Positions 1-5,654 of a DNA stretch of 11,363 bases are shown piece by piece. Under the pieces are notes generated by a model, which worked only from the letters and a program-made list of their open reading frames with translations, had not been told where the DNA came from and did not search any database. Source of the stretch: Clostridia bacterium (GTDB lineage Bacteria > Bacillota > Clostridia > Christensenellales > Borkfalkiaceae); assembly GCA_017503885.1 (NCBI GenBank), contig JAFVSF010000062.1, forward strand, positions 1-11,363, read 5' to 3'. How positions within the stretch are numbered: position 1 is the stretch's first letter; each line of letters starts with the position of its first letter. The translations under genes and the position numbers were made by a program.

Positions 1-646
1 AGTCGCAAGATAGGGAAAGGTTTAAAAGTTTTTCCATAATTGCACAACTCTGTTTAGTAACCGAAGAATAGCCAACCAAAATTACGTGAGAAGATGGAAT
101 ACGCTCGTCTTTTTCTAAAGCGACAAGCATATCTTCAAGGCAGTTGCTACTGTCCGTCAATCCCTTTTCCATAAGGAAATCCTCATAACGTTGGTAGATT
201 AACGCTATGTAGAAAAAGTTTGAAGAACCGCCTAAAGGACAGTCGTTTAGGCAGTTAAACAAATCGCTAGGGCTAACTTTGGCACTTTTAAGTTGTGCTA
301 TAAGTTCTGCCGTTTTTACTGCAAGCGACGGCGAGTGGCTCATTGAACCTAAAACTTTGAGGTCGTCTTTGCTACTGGAAAGAAGTTTTTTAACGACCAT
401 AGCAGAGCCTTCTTTAGAAAGCGTTTTTCTGTCTGGGAAAACTTTAGAAATATATCTACCGAAAGAAAGAACTTCTGCACCGAAAGCACCTTTCGCCTCT
501 AAAACCAAGGCTTTTTCAAGTGAAAGAGCAAATTTATCTTCGCAAAACAAAATAACTCGTTTGTCTAAACTCACGCCAAACGAGGTTGCTTTTTTTACAG
601 CACTTTCTATGCAGTCAAAATAAGTTTTAGAAGTAAAAACAGCCAT
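1..646 (-). CDS. addB: AddB-like ATP-dependent helicase/deoxyribonuclease subunit B, N-terminal part (partial)
   Basis: About 215 residues are visible, reading leftward from ATG at 644-646; the gene continues past position 1. An AAGGA ribosome site lies at 657-661. AddB partners AddA to process double-strand DNA ends for RecA-dependent repair. The call rests on a family-like run: 'RVILFCEDKFALSLEKAL', then 'GAEVLSFGRYISKVF', a helical segment, 'IALIYQRYEDFLMEKG' and 'HVILVGYSSVTKQS'. These match the usual order of the AddB N-terminal domain. The C-terminal nuclease and iron-sulfur cysteines lie outside the window. The GxGKS/T loop normally found near the AddB N-terminus is not seen; only 'FTSKTYF' stands at that place. 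The gene is divergent from the lipoprotein at 793. The fold family is fairly sure, the exact subunit name less so. Confidence 0.72.
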   Translation of the reverse strand, partial: MAVFTSKTYFDCIESAVKKATSFGVSLDKRVILFCEDKFALSLEKALVLEAKGAFGAEVLSFGRYISKVFPDRKTLSKEGSAMVVKKLLSSSKDDLKVLGSMSHSPSLAVKTAELIAQLKSAKVSPSDLFNCLNDCPLGGSSNFFYIALIYQRYEDFLMEKGLTDSSNCLEDMLVALEKDERIPSSHVILVGYSSVTKQSCAIMEKLLNLSLSCD

Positions 647-676
647 TTTAAAGTATTCCTTAAAAAATCTAATACT

Positions 677-685
677 ATTATAACA
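677..685 (-). promoter_or_regulatory. Extended -10 promoter for the addB-like gene
   Basis: Read on the minus strand, 685 to 677 gives TGTTATAAT, a perfect extended -10 element. No good -35 is seen at 16-18 nt, which extended -10 promoters can do without. Transcription would start near 670, giving a leader of about 24 nt before the ATG at 646. A 12-bp palindrome, CACAAATTTGTG (684-695), overlaps its upstream edge and could be an operator; that is inference. Confidence 0.55.
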
Positions 686-723
686 CAAATTTGTGACAAT
701 CGCATAAAATTTGAGAAATTGTT

Positions 724-752
724 TTTACTTTTTATTAACTTTGTGTTATAAT
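724..752 (+). promoter_or_regulatory. Promoter for the lipoprotein gene (extended -10)
   Basis: TGTTATAAT at 744-752 is an extended -10. TTTACT at 724-729 is a 4/6 match to TTGACA with a 17-nt spacer. The start site would be near 759, about 34 nt before the ATG at 793. This element mirrors the minus-strand promoter at 677-685, and the two share the 13-mer TTGTGTTATAATA in inverted orientation. Confidence 0.6.
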
Positions 753-792
753 AAACAAAAATTGTTTATACAAATAAAATTTGGAGATAATA

Positions 793-1845
793 ATGAAAAA
801 GAAAATATCGTTTTTATTAGCATCGCTTTTATGTTTTGGGGCGTTAGCAGGTTGTAACAAAAGACCGAATTCAGGTTTTTCAGGCACTTATTGGCTTGAA
901 TCTCACTCGGCGTCAACCGTACAAAAAGGCTTTTATGAAAAAATCGAATACGACGTAAGCTTTATGGAGCCAGACGGCGATTTTGCACCAGTTCTTCACG
1001 AAATGACGGAAGGTTATTTAAACTTTACCGTTGATGGAGAAAAGTCGAAATACATTGCGGAATTATACGAAGAAGGTGGGCTTTACGTATACCACACTAA
1101 ACTTGAAATATACGGCGAGTATACTTTTGGCGAGGCAACCTACAAAGTAGACGGAGATATTACCGAATCTATAACCAAGTTTAAAGGTATGGACGATAAC
1201 TTTGCTTGCGTAGAGTCGGTAAAGAAAATTAAAAACGTATACCCAACTATTCAAACGCCGTTAAACGCAGATGATTTCGTTACGGTTACTGCAGAGTTTA
1301 AGACTGTATACGATGGTAAAAAGGCAACGTTGACCGTCGATGCAAAAGACGACGTTTCAAAAGGCGTTCTCAGTTCTGTTCAAGAACCTACAACGATAAA
1401 GAAGTACAATAAAAAGGCATATATTGATAACGAACTTATGCTCTTACTTTTTAGAAATTTTAGTTACGACAACTCCCTTTCATATACGTTTAATACTTTG
1501 GAAACAACTACTGGAACGTTAAAGGAAATAATCGGTCAAGCAAGGCTTACTCAAGCAACTACCGAGGCAAATTCTAACGAGGCAATAAGAAGTTTCCCTC
1601 TTGAAAGTTATATCGACAATTTAGGTGGAAGAATACCAAGAAAATTCTCTTGTTTTGGCGTAACCTTTAAAACCACGGGCGAGTATTCACAAGACTTTGC
1701 TTACGCTTATTACGCAAACAAAATTGAAGAAGAGGGTATAGTTCAAAACGATACTAGACACTATTTAATAAAGTGCTTTAGACCAGCCATTTACAACATT
1801 GGATATTTCGTTTACACGTTGGACTCTGTAACGCACGAAAGATAA
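793..1845 (+). CDS. Putative secreted lipoprotein of unknown function
   Basis: A 350-residue protein. It starts with a lipoprotein signal peptide: positive 'MKKK', a hydrophobic stretch (residues 5-19) and the lipobox LAGC, so Cys21 should be lipidated and the protein anchored outside the membrane. The ATG at 793 is chosen over an in-frame TTG at 781 because GGAG at 783-786 sits 6 nt upstream of it and the signal peptide begins exactly there. The mature part is rich in Tyr, Thr, Asp and Lys, with alternating polar/hydrophobic runs suggesting beta structure, and has no further membrane segment. I do not recognise a family. It is monocistronic: its own promoter lies upstream and a strong terminator follows. 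The stop codon lies inside a short tandem repeat. Confidence 0.8.
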   Translation: MKKKISFLLASLLCFGALAGCNKRPNSGFSGTYWLESHSASTVQKGFYEKIEYDVSFMEPDGDFAPVLHEMTEGYLNFTVDGEKSKYIAELYEEGGLYVYHTKLEIYGEYTFGEATYKVDGDITESITKFKGMDDNFACVESVKKIKNVYPTIQTPLNADDFVTVTAEFKTVYDGKKATLTVDAKDDVSKGVLSSVQEPTTIKKYNKKAYIDNELMLLLFRNFSYDNSLSYTFNTLETTTGTLKEIIGQARLTQATTEANSNEAIRSFPLESYIDNLGGRIPRKFSCFGVTFKTTGEYSQDFAYAYYANKIEEEGIVQNDTRHYLIKCFRPAIYNIGYFVYTLDSVTHER

Positions 1846-1879
1846 GAAAAATCACGAAAGATAAGAAATAACCACGAAA
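1834..1879 (+). repeat. Short tandem repeat across the lipoprotein stop codon
   Basis: The 16-mer CACGAAAGATAAGAAA occurs at 1834-1849 and again at 1853-1868, followed by a partial third copy CACGAAA at 1873-1879. The period is 19-20 nt. The TAA stop (1843-1845) is in the first copy, so the last codons (His-Glu-Arg-stop) are repeat-derived and a second copy of the same end lies just downstream. Confidence 0.75.
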
Positions 1880-1905
1880 ACGCACCTATAAGGTGCGTTT
1901 TTTTT
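1877..1905 (+). terminator. Rho-independent terminator after the lipoprotein gene
   Basis: ACGCACCT (1880-1887), loop ATA, AGGTGCGT (1891-1898) form a perfect 8-bp stem, extended by A-T pairs on the outside. A run of eight T follows (1898-1905). It ends about 30 nt beyond the stop codon. Confidence 0.92.
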
Positions 1906-1913
1906 AATTTGTG

Positions 1914-1943
1914 TTGACAAGGTTGTCGTATTGGTGTTAAAAT
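1914..1943 (+). promoter_or_regulatory. Promoter for ldhA (and probably the flavodiiron gene)
   Basis: A perfect -35 TTGACA (1914-1919) and an extended -10 TGTTAAAAT (1935-1943), spacer 18 nt. The start site would be near 1950, about 30 nt before the TTG start codon. The -35 overlaps an inverted repeat, GACAA-GG-TTGTC (1916-1927), placed where a repressor could block polymerase. Redox regulators of the Rex type bind inverted TTGTG-like half-sites, but this is only a partial resemblance and I do not claim it. Confidence 0.75.
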
Positions 1944-1979
1944 ATTAACGCAAAATAAATAGTAAAAAGGAGAAAGTTT

Positions 1980-2999
1980 TTGAAAATAGCGTTTTTTGAC
2001 ACTAAGCCGTACGACAAGCCGTCTTTTGATAAATTTGGCGAAAAGCACGGTGTAAAGTTCAAATATTTCGAGACGAAACTAACCGAAGATACGGTAAATC
2101 TTGCAAGGGGTTACGACGGAGTTTGTGTTTTTGTAAACGACGTGATAAACGCTAGCGTAATAGATAGTTTAGTGGGGCTAGGCGTTAAGACTATTGCTCT
2201 TAGATGTGCAGGTTATAACAACGTAGACGTAAAGCACGCAAAGGGTAAAATAAGGGTGGTGAGAGTTCCTGCTTATTCCCCTTACGCCGTTGCCGAGCAT
2301 GCAATAGCAATGCTCCTAACCTCAATAAGAAGAATACACAAATCGTATCTTCGCACACGTGATTTCAACTTTAGCCTTTCAGGGCTTACGGGTTTTGACC
2401 TACACGGCAAAACTGTTGGAGTAATAGGCACGGGCAAGATAGGTCAAGTGTTTATCGATATTTGTAAAGGTTTTGGAATGCACGTTTTGGCTTATGATAA
2501 ATTCCCATCGGATAAGGTAAAAGAAAAAGGGGTAGAATACGTAGAGTTAGATAAAATTTTCGAACTTTGCGACGTTATATCTTTGCACTGTCCGTTGACT
2601 GATGAAACCTATCATCTAATAGATGATAAAGCCATAGAAAAATGTAAAAAGGGCGTTGCTATAATCAACACGTCAAGAGGTGCGTTGGTTGATGCCGAGG
2701 CTCTTTTACACGGAATAAAAACTAGAAAAATAGGTACGGCGTGTCTTGACGTTTACGAAGAAGAGGGCGACCACTTCTTTGAAGATAAATCGGGGCATAT
2801 TATGGATGACGACGTATTGGCAAGGCTTATTTCAATGCCAAACGTAATAGTTACCTCTCACCAAGCATTTTTAACCGAAGAGGCTCTCTCTGCAATAGCA
2901 GAGGTTACGGTTGATAACCTTTTAAGCCTTAAGGCAACGGGCGAATGCGTAAACGAAGTTTGCTATCACGCAGGTGAGATTGGCGATTGTAAAAAATAA
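1980..2999 (+). CDS. ldhA: D-lactate dehydrogenase (2-hydroxyacid dehydrogenase family)
   Basis: A 339-residue cytosolic enzyme that reduces pyruvate to D-lactate with NADH, regenerating NAD+ in fermentation. It follows E. coli-type LdhA closely from 'MKIAFFDTKPYDK' through 'IALRCAGYNNVD', 'VRVPAYSPYAVAEHA' and 'LTGFDLHGKTVGVIGTGKIG'. The Rossmann loop GTGKIG is at 150-155, and Asp173 ('AYDKFP') should favour NAD over NADP. The catalytic set is present: Arg233 in 'NTSRGALVD', Glu262 after 'DVYE', and His294 in 'TSHQAFLT'. The start codon is TTG, supported by AAGGAG at 1967-1972 seven nt upstream and by alignment of the first residues. The flavodiiron gene begins 33 nt after the stop with no terminator between, so the two are probably cotranscribed. 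Confidence 0.93.
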   Translation: MKIAFFDTKPYDKPSFDKFGEKHGVKFKYFETKLTEDTVNLARGYDGVCVFVNDVINASVIDSLVGLGVKTIALRCAGYNNVDVKHAKGKIRVVRVPAYSPYAVAEHAIAMLLTSIRRIHKSYLRTRDFNFSLSGLTGFDLHGKTVGVIGTGKIGQVFIDICKGFGMHVLAYDKFPSDKVKEKGVEYVELDKIFELCDVISLHCPLTDETYHLIDDKAIEKCKKGVAIINTSRGALVDAEALLHGIKTRKIGTACLDVYEEEGDHFFEDKSGHIMDDDVLARLISMPNVIVTSHQAFLTEEALSAIAEVTVDNLLSLKATGECVNEVCYHAGEIGDCKK

Positions 3000-3032
3000 A
3001 ATTTTGGACATACTTTTTATAAGGAGACAACT

Positions 3033-4817
3033 ATGTTTATAACAAACGACGTAAAGTATATTGGCGTGAACGACAAAAAAATAGACCTTTTTGAAGGTCA
3101 ATACGTTGTTCCAAACGGTATGGCGTATAATTCTTACGCAATAATTGATGAAAAAATAGCGATAATGGACACGGTAGACGGCAATTTTACTCACGAGTGG
3201 CTCGATAACGTAGAGCACGCATTAGGAGATAGAAAGCCAGATTATTTAGTAGTTCAACATATGGAGCCAGACCACTCTGCAAACATTTTAAACTTTGCAA
3301 AAGCCTATCCAAATGCGACTATAGTTTCATCTAGCAAAGCGTTTATCATGATGAAAAACTTTTTCGGCACGGATTTTGCTGAAAGAAGAATAGTTGTTGG
3401 CGAGGGCGATACACTCTCTCTTGGTAAACACGTTTTAACTTTTGTCACTGCACCTATGGTGCATTGGCCAGAGGTTATAGTAACCTACGATTCTACCGAT
3501 AAAATACTTTTTTCGGCAGACGGTTTTGGCAAATTCGGTGCGTTAGATGCAGATGAAGATTGGGCTTGCGAGGCAAGAAGATATTATATTGGTATAGTTG
3601 GTAAATACGGTGCACAAGTTCAAGCACTTTTGAGAAAAGCATCTACTTTAGATATCCAAAAAATCTGCCCTTTGCACGGACCTATTTTAACTGAAAATTT
3701 AGGATATTATCTTAATTTATACAACATTTGGTCTAGTTATCAACCTGAAGAAGAGGGCGTAGTTATTGCATACACTTCAGTTTACGGCAACACCAAAAAA
3801 GCAGTAAACCTTTTGGCTGAAAAGTTAAGGGCTAAGGGTTGCCCAAAGGTAGTTGTAAACGATCTCGCTCGCTGTGATATGGCAGAGGCTGTTGAAGATG
3901 CTTTTAGATATAGTAAAATAGTTTTAGCAACTACGACCTATAATGCAGACGTCTTTCCATTTATGAAGGAATTTATCCATCATTTAACCGAGAGAAATTA
4001 TCAAAATCGTATGGTTGCGTTTATTGAAAACGGCAGTTGGGCACCAATGGCAACCAAGGTTATGAAAGATATGCTTTCTAGTAGCAAAAACCTTACGTTT
4101 ACAGAACACGGCGTTAAGATTTTATCTGCTTTAAGTGATGAAAACAAACAGCAAATAGAATCTCTTTCAGATGAACTTTGTAGAGAGTACGTAGCGTTTT
4201 CTGCCACTGCAGAGAAAAACGATTTGACAGCCCTTTTCAAAATTGGATACGGCTTATACGTTGTAACGTCTAACGACGGCAAAAAGGACAACGGACTTAT
4301 CGTAAACACGGTAACGCAAGTTACTAACACTCCTAACAGAATTGCAGTTACAATCAATAAAGAGAACTATTCGCACCACGTTATAAAGCAGTCTGGCAAA
4401 ATGAACGTAAACTGCTTAACCGTAGAAGCACCTTTCTCAACCTTTGAAAAATTCGGATTTGTAAGTGGCAGAAACGTTAATAAGTTTGAAGATTTAGAGC
4501 CACTTCGTAGCGAAAATGGTTTGGCTGTTCTTCCAAGATATATCAACTCGTTTATGTCTTTAAAGGTAGAAAACTACGTTGATTTAGACACTCACGGTAT
4601 GTTTATTTGTACCGTAACTGAGGCAAGAGTTTTAGGCGATAAAGAAACGATGACTTATTCTTATTATCATCAAAACGTAAAGCCAAAGCCAGACACGGAT
4701 GGTAAAAAAGGCTACGTTTGTAAGATTTGTGGCTACGTTTACGAGGGCGAGCCACTTCCAGAAGATTTTATTTGTCCGTTGTGTAAGCATGGGGCGGCGG
4801 ACTTCGAGCCTATTTAA
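3033..4817 (+). CDS. Multidomain flavodiiron protein (diiron - flavodoxin - flavin reductase-like - rubredoxin)
   Basis: A 594-residue cytosolic oxygen or nitric-oxide reductase that protects anaerobes. Domains in order: (1) metallo-beta-lactamase-like diiron domain, about 1-240, with the full ligand set His76-x-Glu78-x-Asp80-His81, His144, Asp163 and His215; (2) flavodoxin domain, about 243-390, with the FMN phosphate loop 'TSVYGNT' (248-254); (3) a flavin reductase-like split-barrel domain, about 398-545 ('GYGLYVVTS', 'TVTQVTNTPNRIAV', 'CLTVEAP', 'FICTVTEARVLG'); (4) a C-terminal rubredoxin domain with Cys563, Cys566, Cys581 and Cys584. The two cysteine pairs are only 14 residues apart, the short spacing seen in rubrerythrin-type domains. 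Electrons would pass rubredoxin to FMN to diiron, perhaps with flavin reduced directly by NAD(P)H. AAGGAG lies 6 nt before the ATG. The stop codon falls within the start of the repeat array. Confidence 0.93.
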   Translation: MFITNDVKYIGVNDKKIDLFEGQYVVPNGMAYNSYAIIDEKIAIMDTVDGNFTHEWLDNVEHALGDRKPDYLVVQHMEPDHSANILNFAKAYPNATIVSSSKAFIMMKNFFGTDFAERRIVVGEGDTLSLGKHVLTFVTAPMVHWPEVIVTYDSTDKILFSADGFGKFGALDADEDWACEARRYYIGIVGKYGAQVQALLRKASTLDIQKICPLHGPILTENLGYYLNLYNIWSSYQPEEEGVVIAYTSVYGNTKKAVNLLAEKLRAKGCPKVVVNDLARCDMAEAVEDAFRYSKIVLATTTYNADVFPFMKEFIHHLTERNYQNRMVAFIENGSWAPMATKVMKDMLSSSKNLTFTEHGVKILSALSDENKQQIESLSDELCREYVAFSATAEKNDLTALFKIGYGLYVVTSNDGKKDNGLIVNTVTQVTNTPNRIAVTINKENYSHHVIKQSGKMNVNCLTVEAPFSTFEKFGFVSGRNVNKFEDLEPLRSENGLAVLPRYINSFMSLKVENYVDLDTHGMFICTVTEARVLGDKETMTYSYYHQNVKPKPDTDGKKGYVCKICGYVYEGEPLPEDFICPLCKHGAADFEPI

Positions 4818-4970
4818 AGGCTTATATACTTCGGTATGCGTCGTTTCTACAAAGTATTTGCGACTGGGATGACCAACAAGGTCTATCCCACCCTCAAATT
4901 CTTTGTGAGCCTAGCCTACCTCGTATCTAACCCTTTAAATCTCACTTTGTAAGAGTTAGGCTAAATACAC
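4812..4970 (+). repeat. Structured repeat, type A copy 1 (127-nt core plus tail)
   Basis: The core runs 4813-4939 and is closed by ATTTAAAGG (4812-4820) with CCTTTAAAT (4932-4940). Inside it are: ATAC-TTCG-GTAT (a UUCG tetraloop hairpin, near 4826-4837); an enclosing helix ACAAAG (4849-4854) / CTTTGT (4901-4906); and a central 10-bp hairpin, TGGGATGACC (4865-4874), loop AACAA, GGTC, one bulged T (4884), ATCCCA (4885-4890). TAGCCTA (4912-4918) can also pair with TAGGCTA (4957-4963). The tail of about 31 nt leads into the type B units. The left end overlaps the stop codon of the flavodiiron gene (4815-4817). No coding potential is apparent. Confidence 0.8.
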
Positions 4971-5088
4971 GGATGCAACGTCACGTTGCTGACTAACAAG
5001 GTCTACCAAGTCTTTTCAAGCTCACGAGCCTTGGCTAGCTTGTATCTAACCCTTTAAAGCTCACTTTATATGAGTTAAAATAAAACAC
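4971..5088 (+). repeat. Structured repeat, type B copy 1
   Basis: A 118-bp unit. It opens with the hairpin GCAAC-GTCAC-GTTGC (4975-4989), then the family motif GACT-AACAA-GGTC-T-A, then CCAAG...CTTGG enclosing GCTCACGAGC. It ends with a tail CTAACCCTTTAAA...GAGTTA. The T-G pair in GACT/GGTC works only if the plus strand is the RNA. Confidence 0.78.
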
Positions 5089-5207
5089 GGATGCAACGTC
5101 ACGTTGCTGACTAACAAGGTCTACCAAGTCTTTTCAAGCTCACGAGCCTTGGCTAGCTTGTATCTAACCCTTTAAAACTCACTTTGTAAGAGTTAGGTTA
5201 AACACAC
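5089..5207 (+). repeat. Structured repeat, type B copy 2
   Basis: A 119-bp unit. It is identical to the preceding unit over about its first 95 bases and differs only in the tail (ACTCACTTTGTAAGAGTTAGG), which resembles that of type A copy 1. The hairpin GCAAC-GTCAC-GTTGC is at 5093-5107. Confidence 0.78.
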
Positions 5208-5327
5208 GGATGCAACGTCACGTTGCTGACCAACAAGGTCTATCCCACCCTCAAATTCTTTGTGAGCCTAGCCTACCTCGTATCTAACCCTTTAAATCTC
5301 ACTTTGTAAGAGTTAGGCTAAATACAC
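5208..5327 (+). repeat. Structured repeat, chimeric unit (B head joined to A body)
   Basis: A 120-bp unit. It starts with the type B hairpin (5212-5226) and then switches to the type A sequence, near-identical to 4875-4970. The junction lies within or beside the shared motif GACC-AACAA-GGTC. The left arm of the A hairpin (TGGGAT) is absent, so ATCCCA has no partner here and only the inner GACC/GGTC pairs remain. Confidence 0.75.
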
Positions 5328-5394
5328 GGATGCAACGTCACGTTGCCTTGTATCTAACCTTTAAATCTCACTTTATAAATGTTGAGTAAAATAT
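5328..5394 (+). repeat. Structured repeat, internally deleted unit
   Basis: A 67-bp unit. It has the B hairpin GCAAC-GTCAC-GTTGC (5332-5346) joined directly to the tail (CTTGTATCTAACC...). The whole central part of the unit, about 50 bp, is missing. Confidence 0.72.
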
Positions 5395-5417
5395 GGGTGG
5401 AGCGTCACGCTCCAAAC
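5395..5417 (+). repeat. Terminal hairpin of the array, upstream of the rubredoxin gene
   Basis: TGGAGC-GTCAC-GCTCCA (5398-5414) has the same GTCAC loop as the type B hairpins, but its stem is altered on both sides (GCAAC/GTTGC to GGAGC/GCTCC). The unit stops after this hairpin, about 25 nt before the rubredoxin ribosome site. Confidence 0.7.
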
Positions 5418-5452
5418 GACATATTGCAATAAAATACAAAAGGAGAAAAACT

Positions 5453-5569
5453 ATGAAATACGTTTGTGACGTTTGTGGATACGTTTACGAAGATGGCGAA
5501 CTTCCAGAAGATTTTGTTTGCCCACTTTGTGGCGTTGGTGCAGACATGTTTACCAAAGAAGAAGAGTAA
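5453..5569 (+). CDS. Small free-standing rubredoxin (short-spacer type)
   Basis: A 38-residue protein starting 'MKYVCDVCGYVYEDGELPED'. Cys5-x2-Cys8 and Cys23-x2-Cys26 form a rubredoxin FeS4 site. The 14-residue gap between the pairs makes it shorter than classical rubredoxins of about 52 residues and like the rubrerythrin C-terminal domain. It closely resembles the C-terminal domain of the flavodiiron protein upstream ('YVCKICGYVYEGEPLPED...CPLC'), so it is probably a detached copy or a partner that carries electrons to that or another oxidoreductase. AGGAG (5441-5445) lies 7 nt before the ATG. The gene sits between the repeat array and fucO, 85 nt from the latter. Confidence 0.88.
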   Translation: MKYVCDVCGYVYEDGELPEDFVCPLCGVGADMFTKEEE

Positions 5570-5575
5570 AACGAC

Positions 5576-5609
5576 TTATAGGTGGGTTTTTAATGAAAAT
5601 CACCTATAA
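5576..5609 (+). promoter_or_regulatory. Hairpin between rubredoxin and fucO
   Basis: TTATAGGTG (5576-5584) and CACCTATAA (5601-5609) form a perfect 9-bp stem, with a further TTT/AAA pairing inside. There is no T run after it on the plus strand, so it is not a standard terminator. It may be a processing or stability element between the two genes. A smaller hairpin GTGG-TTTTG-CCAC (5629-5641) ends just before the AAGGAG site of fucO. Confidence 0.5.
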
Positions 5610-5654
5610 TAGCATTAAAAAAAATCAAGTGGTTTTGCCACGAAGGAGATTGTT

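Noticed and set aside
279..623. Plus-strand open frame of 114 codons
   Set aside because: It is the antisense shadow of the AddB-like gene, whose minus-strand frame is open from 646 to the window edge and resembles a known family.
1916..1927. Rex operator at the ldhA promoter
   Set aside because: GACAA-GG-TTGTC is an inverted repeat in a fitting place, but it does not match the known Rex half-sites and spacing well enough to name a regulator.
4812..4940. Insertion sequence or MITE bounded by TTTAAAGG / CCTTTAAA
   Set aside because: There is no transposase and no target duplication, homology continues past the supposed right end, and internal helices covary. It is kept only as an alternative to be tested.
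4971..5394. CRISPR array
   Set aside because: The 118-120 bp units are near-identical throughout, with no short repeats alternating with unique spacers, and no cas genes are seen.
5576..5609. Terminator after rubredoxin
   Set aside because: The stem is good, but no T run follows on the plus strand and only a short one on the minus strand, so it is listed as a hairpin of unknown role.
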